NCBI RefSeq assembly: GCF_000758625.1
Contig: NZ_CP009283.1
Span: forward strand, 2,801,501-2,865,500
DNA from: Paenibacillus sp. FSL R7-0273
Lineage (GTDB): Bacteria > Bacillota > Bacilli > Paenibacillales > Paenibacillaceae
Length of the DNA: 64,000 nt
Reading direction: 5' to 3'
Both the position numbers and the translations under genes were made by a program. The notes beneath the pieces are model-generated. The model saw nothing but the letters and a program-made list of their open reading frames with translations, was not told the DNA's origin and made no database searches. Of the stretch, positions 17,476 through 26,152 are shown piece by piece. The number at the start of each line of letters is the position of its first letter. The first letter of the stretch is position 1.

Positions 17476-18576
17476 ATGAAGATCAGCAACCGCCAGCTGT
17501 TCTGGATGATTTTGATGATGGAGATCGGCATTAACCTGCTTATCTCGATGACAGCTACGATCCGCAATGCCAGACAGGATGCCTGGATTTCCTACATTGC
17601 GGCCGGAGCGGCGGGGCTGATCATCACCTATGCCGCCGCCCGGCTCAGCTCCCGTTATCCGCAGCAGACCCTGATACAGTACAGTACTGCCATTCTGGGC
17701 AAATGGGGCGGGAAGCTGATCGTCATTCCTTTTATCCTCCAGTGGTTCTGGGTGATGAGCCTGATTCTCAGGGATGAATATCTGTTCATCCGCCTCAGTG
17801 TTCTCTATAAAACACCGGACTGGGTTGTGATCGGCACGATGATCGGAGTGGTGCTGTACACCGTGTATCATGGAGGGATTGAGGCGATCGGCAGAGTCAG
17901 CGAGCTGTGGGGACCGATTCTTATGGTTATTCTGGCGCTGACCTTTGGCTTAACCTTTAATAATCTTAACTGGACCATGCTGCTGCCTGTATATGCAGAT
18001 ACCGGACTTGGGGTTATTGCGGAAGGGGCGCTTGCCCCGGTCTCGCTGCTGGGTGAAGCCGTGCTGCTTATGATGCTGTTTCCCTTTGTGGAGCATCCCG
18101 GAAAGGAGACCCGAAAGGCCGTGCTGCTGGGAGTAGGGCTCTCGTCGTTCCTGCTTCTATTTGGCGTCCTTTGGGTCATAATGACCTTTGGCCCGGCGGT
18201 TGGGGGCCGGATGCAGTTCCCGTTTTTTGAGATGGTCAAGCTGGTCTACCTGATGGAGTTCATTCAGAATATGGATATTTTTGTGATGGCTGTATGGCTG
18301 GTCTGCATCTTCGTCAAGCTGTCGATTTACATGTTCATAACCTGTTACGGAGTGGCCCAGTGGATCGGGAAAACGCGCAGCTGGAAAAAGCTCACTTGGG
18401 CGGTAGCTCCCGTAACCTTTATACTCACGATGCTGGTCATCAAGCTGAATCCGCCTTCCGGGCTGCTGCTTAAGGCAGTCTGGGTCCGTTATGTGCTGCC
18501 GGTGAATATGATCGGAATTCCGCTGCTGCTGCTGGTTGTTTCTTCTGTCCGGCGTAAGCATCGCCAGAAAATATAG
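17476..18576 (+). CDS. gerKB: Spore germination permease, GerB/GerKB family
   Basis: The B subunit of the germinant receptor, a 366-residue member of the permease family. It starts with ISNRQLFWMILMMEIGINLL, typical of the first helix, and has about ten hydrophobic helices. The conserved family segment RDEYLFIRLSVLYKTPDW lies near residue 100, and a basic C-terminal tail (VRRKHRQKI) follows. The ATG follows the gerKC stop immediately, so translation is probably coupled. The operon ends at a terminator 10 bases downstream. It is a paralogue of the truncated gene at the left edge of the window. Confidence 0.92.
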   Translation: MKISNRQLFWMILMMEIGINLLISMTATIRNARQDAWISYIAAGAAGLIITYAAARLSSRYPQQTLIQYSTAILGKWGGKLIVIPFILQWFWVMSLILRDEYLFIRLSVLYKTPDWVVIGTMIGVVLYTVYHGGIEAIGRVSELWGPILMVILALTFGLTFNNLNWTMLLPVYADTGLGVIAEGALAPVSLLGEAVLLMMLFPFVEHPGKETRKAVLLGVGLSSFLLLFGVLWVIMTFGPAVGGRMQFPFFEMVKLVYLMEFIQNMDIFVMAVWLVCIFVKLSIYMFITCYGVAQWIGKTRSWKKLTWAVAPVTFILTMLVIKLNPPSGLLLKAVWVRYVLPVNMIGIPLLLLVVSSVRRKHRQKI

Positions 18577-18585
18577 TTTTACAAT

Positions 18586-18619
18586 CACGGCGGCATGGCA
18601 GACATGCTGTCGTGTTTTT
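18586..18619 (+). terminator. Terminator after the ger operon
   Basis: CACGGCGGCATG (18586-18597) pairs with CATGCTGTCGTG (18603-18614), with two G-T pairs and a 5-base loop, followed by TTTTT. Confidence 0.85.
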
Positions 18620-18635
18620 GTGCTGAAAAGCAGAT

Positions 18636-18652
18636 TTGCGTAAACGTTTTTA
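18636..18652 (+). promoter_or_regulatory. LacI-type operator, copy 1
   Basis: TTGCGTAAACGTTTTTA contains the central AACGTT symmetry of LacI/RbsR operators. It is the most distal of three copies upstream of the LacI-type gene, about 425 bases before its start. The roughly 485-base gap 18577-19062 is otherwise AT-rich and shows no gene. Confidence 0.65.
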
Positions 18653-18962
18653 CAATTTTTTAGCGGGTAATCGGTTCATTTCAAAGGGGCTTAAGAAAAT
18701 GGGAAAAATGATAAAGATAGCAATAAAAAACTGAAAATCCAATAAACGGATTGTAAGGGTTGGCGGATTTCAAGTCCGTGATTAAGGTCATGTGTTATAT
18801 AATATTACATTAACGTGTGTAAAATTTCTTTGTTATGGTATATAAAACCAACATAAGTAACATAATTATGTGAGGTATTTGTCTTGAAACCGTTTTTATT
18901 TTAAAAATTCAGTAAAAAGGGATTGTAATCCTGAAAATCCTATACTAAAATAAACCTAGAAA

Positions 18963-18982
18963 TTGCGTAAACGTTTTTGCAA
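18963..18982 (+). promoter_or_regulatory. LacI-type operator, copy 2 (most symmetric)
   Basis: TTGCGTAAACGTTTTTGCAA is nearly palindromic: TTGC...GCAA arms around AAACGTTT. It lies 327 bases downstream of copy 1 and 69 bases upstream of copy 3. This arrangement would allow looping by a dimer-of-dimers or simple promoter blocking. Confidence 0.75.
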
Positions 18983-19031
18983 AGCTGACTAAACTTCAAC
19001 GGTCATAACGCTGGTACATTAAGGAAATATG

Positions 19032-19045
19032 TTGCGTAAACGTTA
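19032..19045 (+). promoter_or_regulatory. LacI-type operator, copy 3
   Basis: TTGCGTAAACGTTA lies just upstream of the LacI-type gene's ribosome site, so the regulator probably represses its own operon. It also argues against translation starting at the ATG at 19045, which overlaps it. Confidence 0.7.
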
Positions 19046-19062
19046 TGACAGAGAGGAAAAAT

Positions 19063-20076
19063 ATGGCGGAGAAAGAAATGACAATTAAAGACGTGGCCAG
19101 ACTCGCCGGAGTTTCTGTGGCTACCGTCTCGCGGGTGATGAACGGCAGGAATCGCGTAAGTGATGCCACCCGCAAAAAAATCCAGAAAATTATTGAAGAG
19201 CTGAATTTCGTGCCCAATACGATGGCTGCCTCAATGGTCAGCAAAAAGACGCATATGCTCGCGGTCGTTGTTCCGGAAATTCAGAACCCGTTCTACACGG
19301 CGGTCATCGGCGGTACGGTTGAGGCAGCGAAGAAGGAGGGCTTTTCCACGCTGGTTGTGTCTACGTATAACGATGAGGCCGAGGAGGAGGAATTCTTTGA
19401 AGGCTTTCTGGGACGCAATGTGGACGGCATCATTCTGATCGGTACACATAAGGATGCCGGCTTTTACCGGAATATCCGTAAGCCGACTATCCTGGTAGAC
19501 CGTTATATCAATGATTGCGGGCATGACGGGGTGCTGATCGATAATTTCCGCGGGGCGTACGAGGCGGCCAGGCATTTTGCAGACTTTGGCCATAAGCGGA
19601 TCGCGATTATCGACGGGGCGCATGACTTTAATGACGGGAAGGATCGGTACTGGGGATATCATCAGGCATTGCATGAGCATGGTATCGTGCCTGAAGCCAA
19701 GTATCATAAGCAGGGCAGCTGGCTTGAGGAGGACGGATACAGGTTCACGATGGAGCTGCTGCAGTCCGCCGAGCCGCCGACCGCTATTTTTGCTACCAAT
19801 AACGTTATCTGTACCGGTGCCATCAAGGCCATCCGCGACCTGAATCTCCAAATCGGCGAGGATATTTCCCTGATCGGCTTTGACGAAAATGAGCTCGCAC
19901 AGTTTGTTCAGCCCAGAGTTACAGTAGTAGGCAGACCGATGAGAGAGATGGGGCTACAGGCAACGGAGATGCTGATCCAGAAGATCAAGGCACCGCCGGG
20001 CGAGCAGGCGAAGCTGAAAAGGATAGTGCTGGATGTGGAGCTGATCAAGCGGGGATCTGTTAAAAAGCTAAACTAG
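19063..20076 (+). CDS. LacI-family transcriptional regulator (RbsR-like)
   Basis: A 337-residue repressor. The N-terminal LacI helix-turn-helix is TIKDVARLAGVSVATVSRVM, and it is followed by the hinge helix region and a periplasmic-binding-protein-like effector domain (MLAVVVPEIQNPFYTAVIGG, GHKRIAIIDGAHDFNDG, AIFATNNVICTGAIKAI). The start at 19063 is supported by GAGAGG 6 bases upstream. It is followed after 18 bases by ribokinase and then the ABC importer, so it most likely senses the imported sugar or its phosphate. Three GCGTAAACGTT sites upstream are the likely operators. Confidence 0.9.
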   Translation: MAEKEMTIKDVARLAGVSVATVSRVMNGRNRVSDATRKKIQKIIEELNFVPNTMAASMVSKKTHMLAVVVPEIQNPFYTAVIGGTVEAAKKEGFSTLVVSTYNDEAEEEEFFEGFLGRNVDGIILIGTHKDAGFYRNIRKPTILVDRYINDCGHDGVLIDNFRGAYEAARHFADFGHKRIAIIDGAHDFNDGKDRYWGYHQALHEHGIVPEAKYHKQGSWLEEDGYRFTMELLQSAEPPTAIFATNNVICTGAIKAIRDLNLQIGEDISLIGFDENELAQFVQPRVTVVGRPMREMGLQATEMLIQKIKAPPGEQAKLKRIVLDVELIKRGSVKKLN

Positions 20077-20094
20077 CAGCCCGGAGGAGGACAT

Positions 20095-21009
20095 ATGGCC
20101 AATATACTTGTCGTAGGCAGCATGAATATGGATATTGTGACACGTGTTGCGGATCTCCCCGTTCCAGGTGAGACGATACAGGGACTTGGAACCGGCTTTC
20201 ATGCCGGAGGGAAGGGCGCCAACCAGGCCTGTGCCGCCTCCCGTTCCGGCGGGGCGGTTACGATGGCTGGCGGACTCGGTGCTGATGCCTTTGGCCGGCA
20301 GCTGTACAGTCAGCTTGAGGCGGAGGGAATCGATACGGGAGCCATTGTCTATACGCCGGAAACAACCGGCATAGCAATAATCACTACTGACAGCTCTGGG
20401 GAGAACAGCATCATCCTCTCTCCCGGTGCGAACTTCAGCTATCGTGCGGAGGAGCTGAAGGTGCCGGATTTCTCCTGCTATGATGTGATTCTGCTGCAGA
20501 ATGAAATAGCAGGAACGGTGAATGAAGCGGTGCTTGAAAAGGCTGAGGCGGCAGGAGTTCCTGTGGTAATGAACCCAGCTCCCGTAAAAGGGTTTGACCC
20601 CGGCCAGCTTAGCCGGATTAAGCTGCTGATTGTGAACGAGACTGAAGCGGAGGCGCTGAGCGGACTCCCGGTTGAAGGCTTCGGTCAGGCTCGTACAGCC
20701 GGATACCGGCTGCTTGAGGAAGGCGTCCTGCAGCTGGTCATTACACTCGGCAGCAAAGGCTCACTCTATATGGATGCAGACGGAACGGTAATAGAGACTC
20801 CGTCTTATCCGGTTAATGTTGTGGACACTACAGCTGCCGGTGACACCTTTATCGGGGCATTTGCCGCCGCCTATTACGGGGGCATGGAGCTGAAGGACAG
20901 TCTGCAGTATGCGTCTGCGGCAGCGGCGCTTGCCGTATCGGCTGCCGGAGCCCAGAGCTCTATACCGGTGAAGGAGCAGGTGGATGCTTTTCTGGCTCAC
21001 TGTTTATAG
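20095..21009 (+). CDS. rbsK: Ribokinase (PfkB family)
   Basis: A 304-residue PfkB-family sugar kinase that phosphorylates ribose or a closely related sugar at O5 with ATP. The N-terminal signature is GSMNMDIVTRVADLPVPGET with FHAGGKGANQA. The C-terminal PfkB signature is VVDTTAAGDTFIGAFAAAY, with the catalytic base D250 in AAGDTF. Substrate-contact positions resemble true ribokinases (NMD and GGKGAN). No rbsD or nucleoside hydrolase is present nearby, so the exact sugar is not fixed by context. It lies between the regulator and the importer in one direction, with GGAGGAGG just before the ATG. Confidence 0.9.
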   Translation: MANILVVGSMNMDIVTRVADLPVPGETIQGLGTGFHAGGKGANQACAASRSGGAVTMAGGLGADAFGRQLYSQLEAEGIDTGAIVYTPETTGIAIITTDSSGENSIILSPGANFSYRAEELKVPDFSCYDVILLQNEIAGTVNEAVLEKAEAAGVPVVMNPAPVKGFDPGQLSRIKLLIVNETEAEALSGLPVEGFGQARTAGYRLLEEGVLQLVITLGSKGSLYMDADGTVIETPSYPVNVVDTTAAGDTFIGAFAAAYYGGMELKDSLQYASAAAALAVSAAGAQSSIPVKEQVDAFLAHCL

Positions 21010-21134
21010 CCGTTTTTTCCGGCGGCGGATGCAATTCTGTATCCATGTGCTTTTATCAATTAACGCTTAGACTTTTTAAAGTATAAATGCATTATCCCGG
21101 TTCAGCACTGTCAATGAAGAAGGGGGTCAAGACC

Positions 21135-22646
21135 ATGAGTCAGCCAGTACTGTCCATGCAAGGAATCAGCAAGGAGTTCCCGGGTGTCAAAGCTTTGGCG
21201 GATGTTGATTTTGAGCTCTATCCCGGTGAGGTTCACGCACTGATGGGAGAGAATGGAGCCGGTAAATCGACGCTGATGAAAATTTTGTCCGGTGTCTACC
21301 CGCCAACCGCAGGAGTGATCAGGCTTAAGGGCAAGGAAGCGGCTTTCGGCAATCCGCTGGATGCCCAGCTCCAGGGTGTATCCATTATCCACCAGGAGTT
21401 TAATCTGTTCACCAACCTGTCCGCAGCTGAGAACATTTTTATCGACCGTCCGGAAATGGCTGGCAGGTTCGGCCGGATCAAGTGGTCGAAAATGGTGCAG
21501 GAGGCGCAGGCGCTGGTTGACTCCATCGGAGGCGGCGAAATTGATGTGCGCCAGGAGGTCCGGCATTTGGGTGTACATAGCCAGCAGGTGGTCGAGATCG
21601 CCAAGGCCTTATCCTTTAAGGCGGATGTGCTGATTATGGATGAGCCGTCGGCCGCGCTGCCGGAGAATGAAGTGAAAAAGATGTTCGAAGTTGTCCGGAA
21701 GCTGCGCTCGCAGGGAGTAGCCATTGTGTACGTCTCCCACCGGATGAAGGAAATCTTCGAAATTGCCGATAAGGTCACCGTTCTGCGGGACGGACGCAAA
21801 ATTGACACCAGGCCGATTGGCGAGGTCACGGAGCAGAGCCTGATCCAGATGATGGTCGGCAAAGAGGTCCAGCAGCTGTACCCTGAGCGGGAGCAGCCGC
21901 ACGGACAGGAGGTTGTGCTTAAGGTTAACGGGCTGTCGCTGGATGCCGGCCACAAGATTTCGTTCGAGCTGCACAAAGGGGAAATCCTGGGATTGTTCGG
22001 CATACCGGGTTCGGGCTCACATACCGTTGCCGAGCGGCTCTTCGGGCTCAAGCGGGGCAGCGGCGGGCTTGAAATCAACGGGAAGCCGGTCAAGATTGCC
22101 AGCCCCGGTGATGCCAAGGCACAAAGATTGGCTTACGTCCCGCCTGACCGGCACCGCCAGGGCATCATTAAGCCGATGTCGATCAGGCAGAATATCTCTT
22201 TTCCGACACTGCCCGGTTTGTCTAAGGGACTGGTGCTGGACCGTGAGGCTATCCGTGAGGTGAGTGCAGAATACATGGAGAAGCTGAGGATCAAGGCACC
22301 GGGAGACGGACAAAGCGTTGATTTTCTCAGCGGAGGCAACCAGCAGAAGGTGGTCATAGCCAAATGGCTTGCGGCCAAGCCCGATATTCTGATACTGGAG
22401 GAGCCGACCCGGGGCGTGGATGTCGGCGCCAAAGCGGAGATTTACAGCATCATCCACGGGCTTGCCCGGGATGGGCTCAGCATTCTGCTGATTTCCTCCG
22501 AAATGCCGGAGGTGCTGGGCCTGAGCGACCGGGTGCTCGTGCTGTACAAAGGGGACATTGTCCATGAATTTACCCGCGGTGAAGCCGATCAGGAGCAGCT
22601 GCTGCAGCGGGCATCCCATCCCCGGACGGAAGGAGCCGCTATATGA
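21135..22646 (+). CDS. Sugar ABC transporter ATPase, RbsA-type (two NBDs)
   Basis: The cytoplasmic ATPase subunit of a ribose-class importer, 503 residues with two nucleotide-binding domains. NBD1: Walker A GENGAGKST, signature region VRHLGVHSQQVVEIAKAL, Walker B LIMDEPSAAL. NBD2: GIPGSGSHT (a degenerate Walker A, as usual in RbsA), signature LSGGNQQKVVIAKWLA, Walker B LILEEPTRGVD. The start at 21135 was chosen because GAAGGGGG lies 8 bases upstream; the longer frame from 21087 has no ribosome site. The stop overlaps the first permease start (ATGA). It lies 125 bases after ribokinase. Confidence 0.93.
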   Translation: MSQPVLSMQGISKEFPGVKALADVDFELYPGEVHALMGENGAGKSTLMKILSGVYPPTAGVIRLKGKEAAFGNPLDAQLQGVSIIHQEFNLFTNLSAAENIFIDRPEMAGRFGRIKWSKMVQEAQALVDSIGGGEIDVRQEVRHLGVHSQQVVEIAKALSFKADVLIMDEPSAALPENEVKKMFEVVRKLRSQGVAIVYVSHRMKEIFEIADKVTVLRDGRKIDTRPIGEVTEQSLIQMMVGKEVQQLYPEREQPHGQEVVLKVNGLSLDAGHKISFELHKGEILGLFGIPGSGSHTVAERLFGLKRGSGGLEINGKPVKIASPGDAKAQRLAYVPPDRHRQGIIKPMSIRQNISFPTLPGLSKGLVLDREAIREVSAEYMEKLRIKAPGDGQSVDFLSGGNQQKVVIAKWLAAKPDILILEEPTRGVDVGAKAEIYSIIHGLARDGLSILLISSEMPEVLGLSDRVLVLYKGDIVHEFTRGEADQEQLLQRASHPRTEGAAI

Positions 22647-23605
22647 AGCGTATTTTAAATGTGCATGAGGCACCGATCCTGATTTTCACGATACTCGTCA
22701 TCATACTGTTCTCACTCCTTTCACCTGATTTTTTCGCAATCAATAACTTTAAGCTGATTCTGGACCAGAACATCACCATGTTCATTGTGGCAATCGGAAT
22801 GACAATGGTTATTCTGCTCGGAGGAATGGATCTGTCGGTCGGCTCGGTCCTGGCAGTAACGGCAACCTCGGTCGGCCTGTTTCTCAGCAAGGGGATGTCT
22901 CCGGTTATTGCGGCTTTGCTCGGGGTTGTAATCGGTGTTCTCTGCGGGATGGTCAACGGTTATTTCATCGCCGTCCGCCGGATTCCTGACATCATTGTCA
23001 CCCTGGCTACGATGTATATATTCCGGGGCGTGGCGGTCGGCATCAGCGGCGGCACCTGGATGAATAATTTTCCCGAGGCCTTCCGCTTTTTCGGACAAGG
23101 GACGGCGGCAGGCGTTTCATTTCCGCTCCTGGTAGCGGTCCTGCTGATTGCCGTATTCATCTATCTGCTGAAATTCACCCGGGCGGGCCGGAGAATCTAT
23201 TCGGTCGGGGGCAACAGCTCCGCAGCCAAGCTTGCGGGGATCAGCGTCCCCAAGACCAAGTTTATGGTCTACGTATTAACCGGACTGCTGGTCGGAATCG
23301 CCTCCGTTATTTTTGCAGCCAAGGTAGGAAGTGTGCAAGCATCGACTGCCGGTAACAGCCTGTCCTTTGAGGTCATGGCAGCAGTGCTGATCGGCGGCGG
23401 CAGCATCTTCGGCGGGGTGGGGACGATTGCCGGCACGATGCTCGGCGTACTGTTCATGGGCATTGTCAAAAACGGGCTGATTATCGCCAAGGTATCCCCG
23501 TTCTGGGTGGATGCAACCACAGGGTTTTTGATTATCCTCGCTATCGTGATCAACACGCTGCAGCGGGCCCGCCAAAATAAAGGGAAAGAAGGTGATCTCG
23601 TATGA
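22643..23605 (+). CDS. Sugar ABC transporter permease, RbsC family (first of two)
   Basis: A 320-residue membrane permease of the branched-chain/ribose class. Family blocks are GMTMVILLGGMDLSVGSVLA, VIGVLCGMVNGYFIAVRRIP and the EAA-like loop FTRAGRRIYSVGGNSSAAKLAG. The segment FEVMAAVLIGGGSIFGGVGT is also typical. It overlaps the ATPase gene and the second permease gene by 4 bases each. Two different permeases indicate a heterodimeric channel, as in Lsr, Rha or YtfT/YjfF systems, rather than classical RbsC. Confidence 0.92.
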   Translation: MKRILNVHEAPILIFTILVIILFSLLSPDFFAINNFKLILDQNITMFIVAIGMTMVILLGGMDLSVGSVLAVTATSVGLFLSKGMSPVIAALLGVVIGVLCGMVNGYFIAVRRIPDIIVTLATMYIFRGVAVGISGGTWMNNFPEAFRFFGQGTAAGVSFPLLVAVLLIAVFIYLLKFTRAGRRIYSVGGNSSAAKLAGISVPKTKFMVYVLTGLLVGIASVIFAAKVGSVQASTAGNSLSFEVMAAVLIGGGSIFGGVGTIAGTMLGVLFMGIVKNGLIIAKVSPFWVDATTGFLIILAIVINTLQRARQNKGKEGDLV

Positions 23606-24546
23606 CAACCTGGACAAGCCGTCTGCCGTTCAAATCGGGTACGCTGATCGTTCAGCTGGTTCTGCTGCTGTTCATCCTGATTCTCTTCAGCTTCCTGTCA
23701 CCCTATTTCCTGTCAGTAACCAACTTCATGAATGTGCTGAACCAGATGGTTGAGGTCGGGCTGATCGCCATTCCGATGACCATGATCATTATATCCGGTG
23801 CGATGGACCTGTCGGTCGGCTCGATCCTCGCTTTTTCCGCGGTATCGATGGGGGTTGCCTTTGAACGCGGCTATAACATCTGGGTTTGTGTAATCTTCGG
23901 GCTGCTGGCCGGCCTGCTGTGCGGTGCAGTCAACGGTTATCTGATTGCCCGGCACCGGATGCAGGCGATTGTAGTCACGATCGGGATGCTGGTGATGCTC
24001 CGCGGGCTGGTCTATGTCGTCAATGAAGGCAGACCGATCAGCGGCTTCCCTGATTCCTTTTATTTTCTGGGACAGGCGTACGTTGCCGGTATTCCGTTTA
24101 ACGCCATCGTCCTCGTTATGATGTTCCTCATAGCCAGCTTCTTCATGAAAAAGACGAGGTTCGGCACCTACATTTACGGGATCGGCAATAACGAGGAGGT
24201 TGTCCGGTTCTCCGGAATTTCCGTAGTCCGCGTCCGGTTTATTCTCTTCATGCTCAGCGGATTGTTCTCTGCACTGGCGGGTGTATTCCTGGTGTCACGG
24301 CTGGCAAGCGCCGAAGCGACCTCGGGTACCAATATAGAGCTTGATGTCATCACAGCTACCTTAATCGGGGGCACTCATATTTTCGGAGGGAGGGGAAGCC
24401 TTACCGGCACGTTTGTCGGTCTGCTGATTATCGTCTTTTTGCGCAATGGTCTGAATTTGCTGGGTGTTTCGGTGCTCTATCAGGCGGTTATTCTGGGGGC
24501 GCTGCTGCTGCTTGCGGTAGCCAATAAAAAAATTAGCGGAGAGTGA
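23602..24546 (+). CDS. Sugar ABC transporter permease, RbsC family (second of two)
   Basis: A 314-residue paralogue of the preceding permease, with the same blocks (PMTMIIISGAMDLSVGSILA, LLCGAVNGYLIARHRM, TRFGTYIYGIGNNEEVVRFSG, ITATLIGGTHIFGGRGS). It is diverged enough that the two are distinct subunits, not a recent duplication. It is translationally coupled to its neighbours through short overlaps. Confidence 0.92.
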   Translation: MTTWTSRLPFKSGTLIVQLVLLLFILILFSFLSPYFLSVTNFMNVLNQMVEVGLIAIPMTMIIISGAMDLSVGSILAFSAVSMGVAFERGYNIWVCVIFGLLAGLLCGAVNGYLIARHRMQAIVVTIGMLVMLRGLVYVVNEGRPISGFPDSFYFLGQAYVAGIPFNAIVLVMMFLIASFFMKKTRFGTYIYGIGNNEEVVRFSGISVVRVRFILFMLSGLFSALAGVFLVSRLASAEATSGTNIELDVITATLIGGTHIFGGRGSLTGTFVGLLIIVFLRNGLNLLGVSVLYQAVILGALLLLAVANKKISGE

Positions 24547-24551
24547 TACCT

Positions 24552-25595
24552 ATGAAAAAAATGACATTGGCTGTATTGACTGGCGTGCTTGCTTTGACCT
24601 TGACTGCTTGCGGCGGGAATTCGGGTAATCCTCCGGCTAATAATGCCGGGTCCTCAAGCAATGACGGGGCGGCTGCTTCCGGCACCAGAACCTACTTCAT
24701 CAATCCGAAATCGATCGGCCCGGCTTATTGGGCGGCTGCAGAAAAAGGCGCTATTCAGGCAGGCGAAGATATGGGTGTTGAGGTAATCTTCAATGCACCG
24801 ACTGAGGCGGATTCCTCCAAGCAGATCAACATGATTCAGGATATGCTGACCCGTAAAGTGAGCGGAATCGGTGTATCACCTAATGATGCTAAAGCAGTAG
24901 GGCCGGTATTCAAAAAAGCAGCCGAGCAGGATGTGCAGATCGTGACCTGGGACAGCGATGCTCCCGAGACGGACCGCCAATATTATGTAGCTCCTGCTAC
25001 TGATGAGGAAGTGGGCGAGCTGCTGGCCAAGACGATCGGCGAGGAAATCGGCGGCGAGGGACAGGTCGCGTTCATGGTAGCGGGACTCGGTTCCCAGAAC
25101 CAGATTGCCAAATCGGATGCGGCAAAAGCTTACTTCGAAGCGAACTACCCCGGCATTGAGCTGGTAACAACGGTAGCCAGTGACGATGATCAGCAAAAGG
25201 CTTACGCCAATGCCCAGAACCTGATCCAGACTTATCCTGATCTTAGAGGGATCATCGGCTTTGCGGGCGGCGAACCGCCGGCGGCAGCTGAGGTGGTTGA
25301 GCAGGCAGTGAAGGCCGGCACGATTGAACAGGGACAGATCGCCATTACCGGTATTGCTGTACCGAGCGTCGTGAAGAGCTACATCGAGAGCGGCACGATC
25401 AAGACGGATATCATCTGGGATCCGGGCAAGCTGGCTTACACCACTGTATACATTCTGGATCAGCTGGCTCAGGGCAACGAAATTTCGGACGGTATGGAAA
25501 TCCCGAACGTGGGAGCTGTTAAGGTAGACGGCCAGAACATATTCATCGGAACGCTTGAAGTGACCAGCGAAAATGTGGGCAGCTTTGACTTCTAG
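24552..25595 (+). CDS. Sugar ABC transporter solute-binding lipoprotein (RbsB/RhaS-like)
   Basis: The extracytoplasmic binding protein of the importer, 347 residues. The signal peptide ends with the lipobox LTAC, with GGNSG following, then a Ser/Asn/Gly-rich linker. The type-I periplasmic-binding fold is recognisable (YFINPKSIGPAYWAAAEKGA, QINMIQDMLTRKVSGIGVSP, VTWDSDAPETDRQYYVAP). The start at 24552 is supported by GGAGAGTG 6-8 bases upstream, whereas the GTG at 24543 lies inside that site. The fold and WDSD motif resemble the RhaS/AI-2-binding subgroup more than RbsB. The ligand is not assigned. Confidence 0.9.
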   Translation: MKKMTLAVLTGVLALTLTACGGNSGNPPANNAGSSSNDGAAASGTRTYFINPKSIGPAYWAAAEKGAIQAGEDMGVEVIFNAPTEADSSKQINMIQDMLTRKVSGIGVSPNDAKAVGPVFKKAAEQDVQIVTWDSDAPETDRQYYVAPATDEEVGELLAKTIGEEIGGEGQVAFMVAGLGSQNQIAKSDAAKAYFEANYPGIELVTTVASDDDQQKAYANAQNLIQTYPDLRGIIGFAGGEPPAAAEVVEQAVKAGTIEQGQIAITGIAVPSVVKSYIESGTIKTDIIWDPGKLAYTTVYILDQLAQGNEISDGMEIPNVGAVKVDGQNIFIGTLEVTSENVGSFDF

Positions 25596-25622
25596 TCAGA
25601 GCTGTTATAGGAGGCAGCTTGC

Positions 25623-26132
25623 ATGGAGCACACAATAATCATTGAAGATTTAACGGCAGACAGCTTTGCCCCTTACGGAAAAGTGGTGGATATTCCTGCG
25701 GGGGAGCCGTCCAAGAGCGGCGACGGCTGGGACTGCTGGAGCTACATCCAGATGCTGGATGTGTCGGAGCCGATCGGCTTCGGCCTGGTGGTCACGAAGC
25801 AGCGTGAATTCACGGTGACAGCGATGGAGCGGCATGTCAGCCGCGAGGAGCTGCTGCTCACCTTTGACAAGGAGATTATCCAGCCGGTTGCCCGGTGTCT
25901 GGATATTGACGATCCGGAGGAGCAGCCTGATCCTTCTACGGTGAAGGCTTTTCGCATAAAGCCGGGACAAGCGATTGTTATCGGCCGCGGCGTCTGGCAC
26001 AGTCCGGCCTATCCGGCGGCAGAGGCTGCAAGGTATCTGTTTGCGATTGAAAAGAAGAAGGATACATTCGGTGATGAGATGATTAATCCGTGGGTGGACT
26101 TTACCGGCGGTGACAGTGTTACTTTTGGATAA
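25623..26132 (+). CDS. Ureidoglycolate-lyase-like cupin (AllA family)
   Basis: A 169-residue single-domain cupin. The AllA family releases urea from ureidoglycolate to give glyoxylate. The opening TADSFAPYGKVVDIP, the central MERHVSREELLL (in place of MERHP) and the late PGQAIVIGRGVWHSPAYP match that family's blocks, including the His of GVWH. It lies 27 bases after the binding-protein gene, with GGAGGC before the ATG. In this context, with a ribokinase and an amidohydrolase, it may act on a related ureido or hydroxy-amide intermediate. Whether it is a true ureidoglycolate lyase is inference. Confidence 0.7.
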   Translation: MEHTIIIEDLTADSFAPYGKVVDIPAGEPSKSGDGWDCWSYIQMLDVSEPIGFGLVVTKQREFTVTAMERHVSREELLLTFDKEIIQPVARCLDIDDPEEQPDPSTVKAFRIKPGQAIVIGRGVWHSPAYPAAEAARYLFAIEKKKDTFGDEMINPWVDFTGGDSVTFG

Positions 26133-26152
26133 AAGATAAAGGAGCATACGCG

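Noticed and set aside
19045-19062. Upstream ATG as the start of the LacI-type regulator
   Set aside because: It overlaps the third operator copy and has no ribosome site; the ATG at 19063 has GAGAGG at proper distance.
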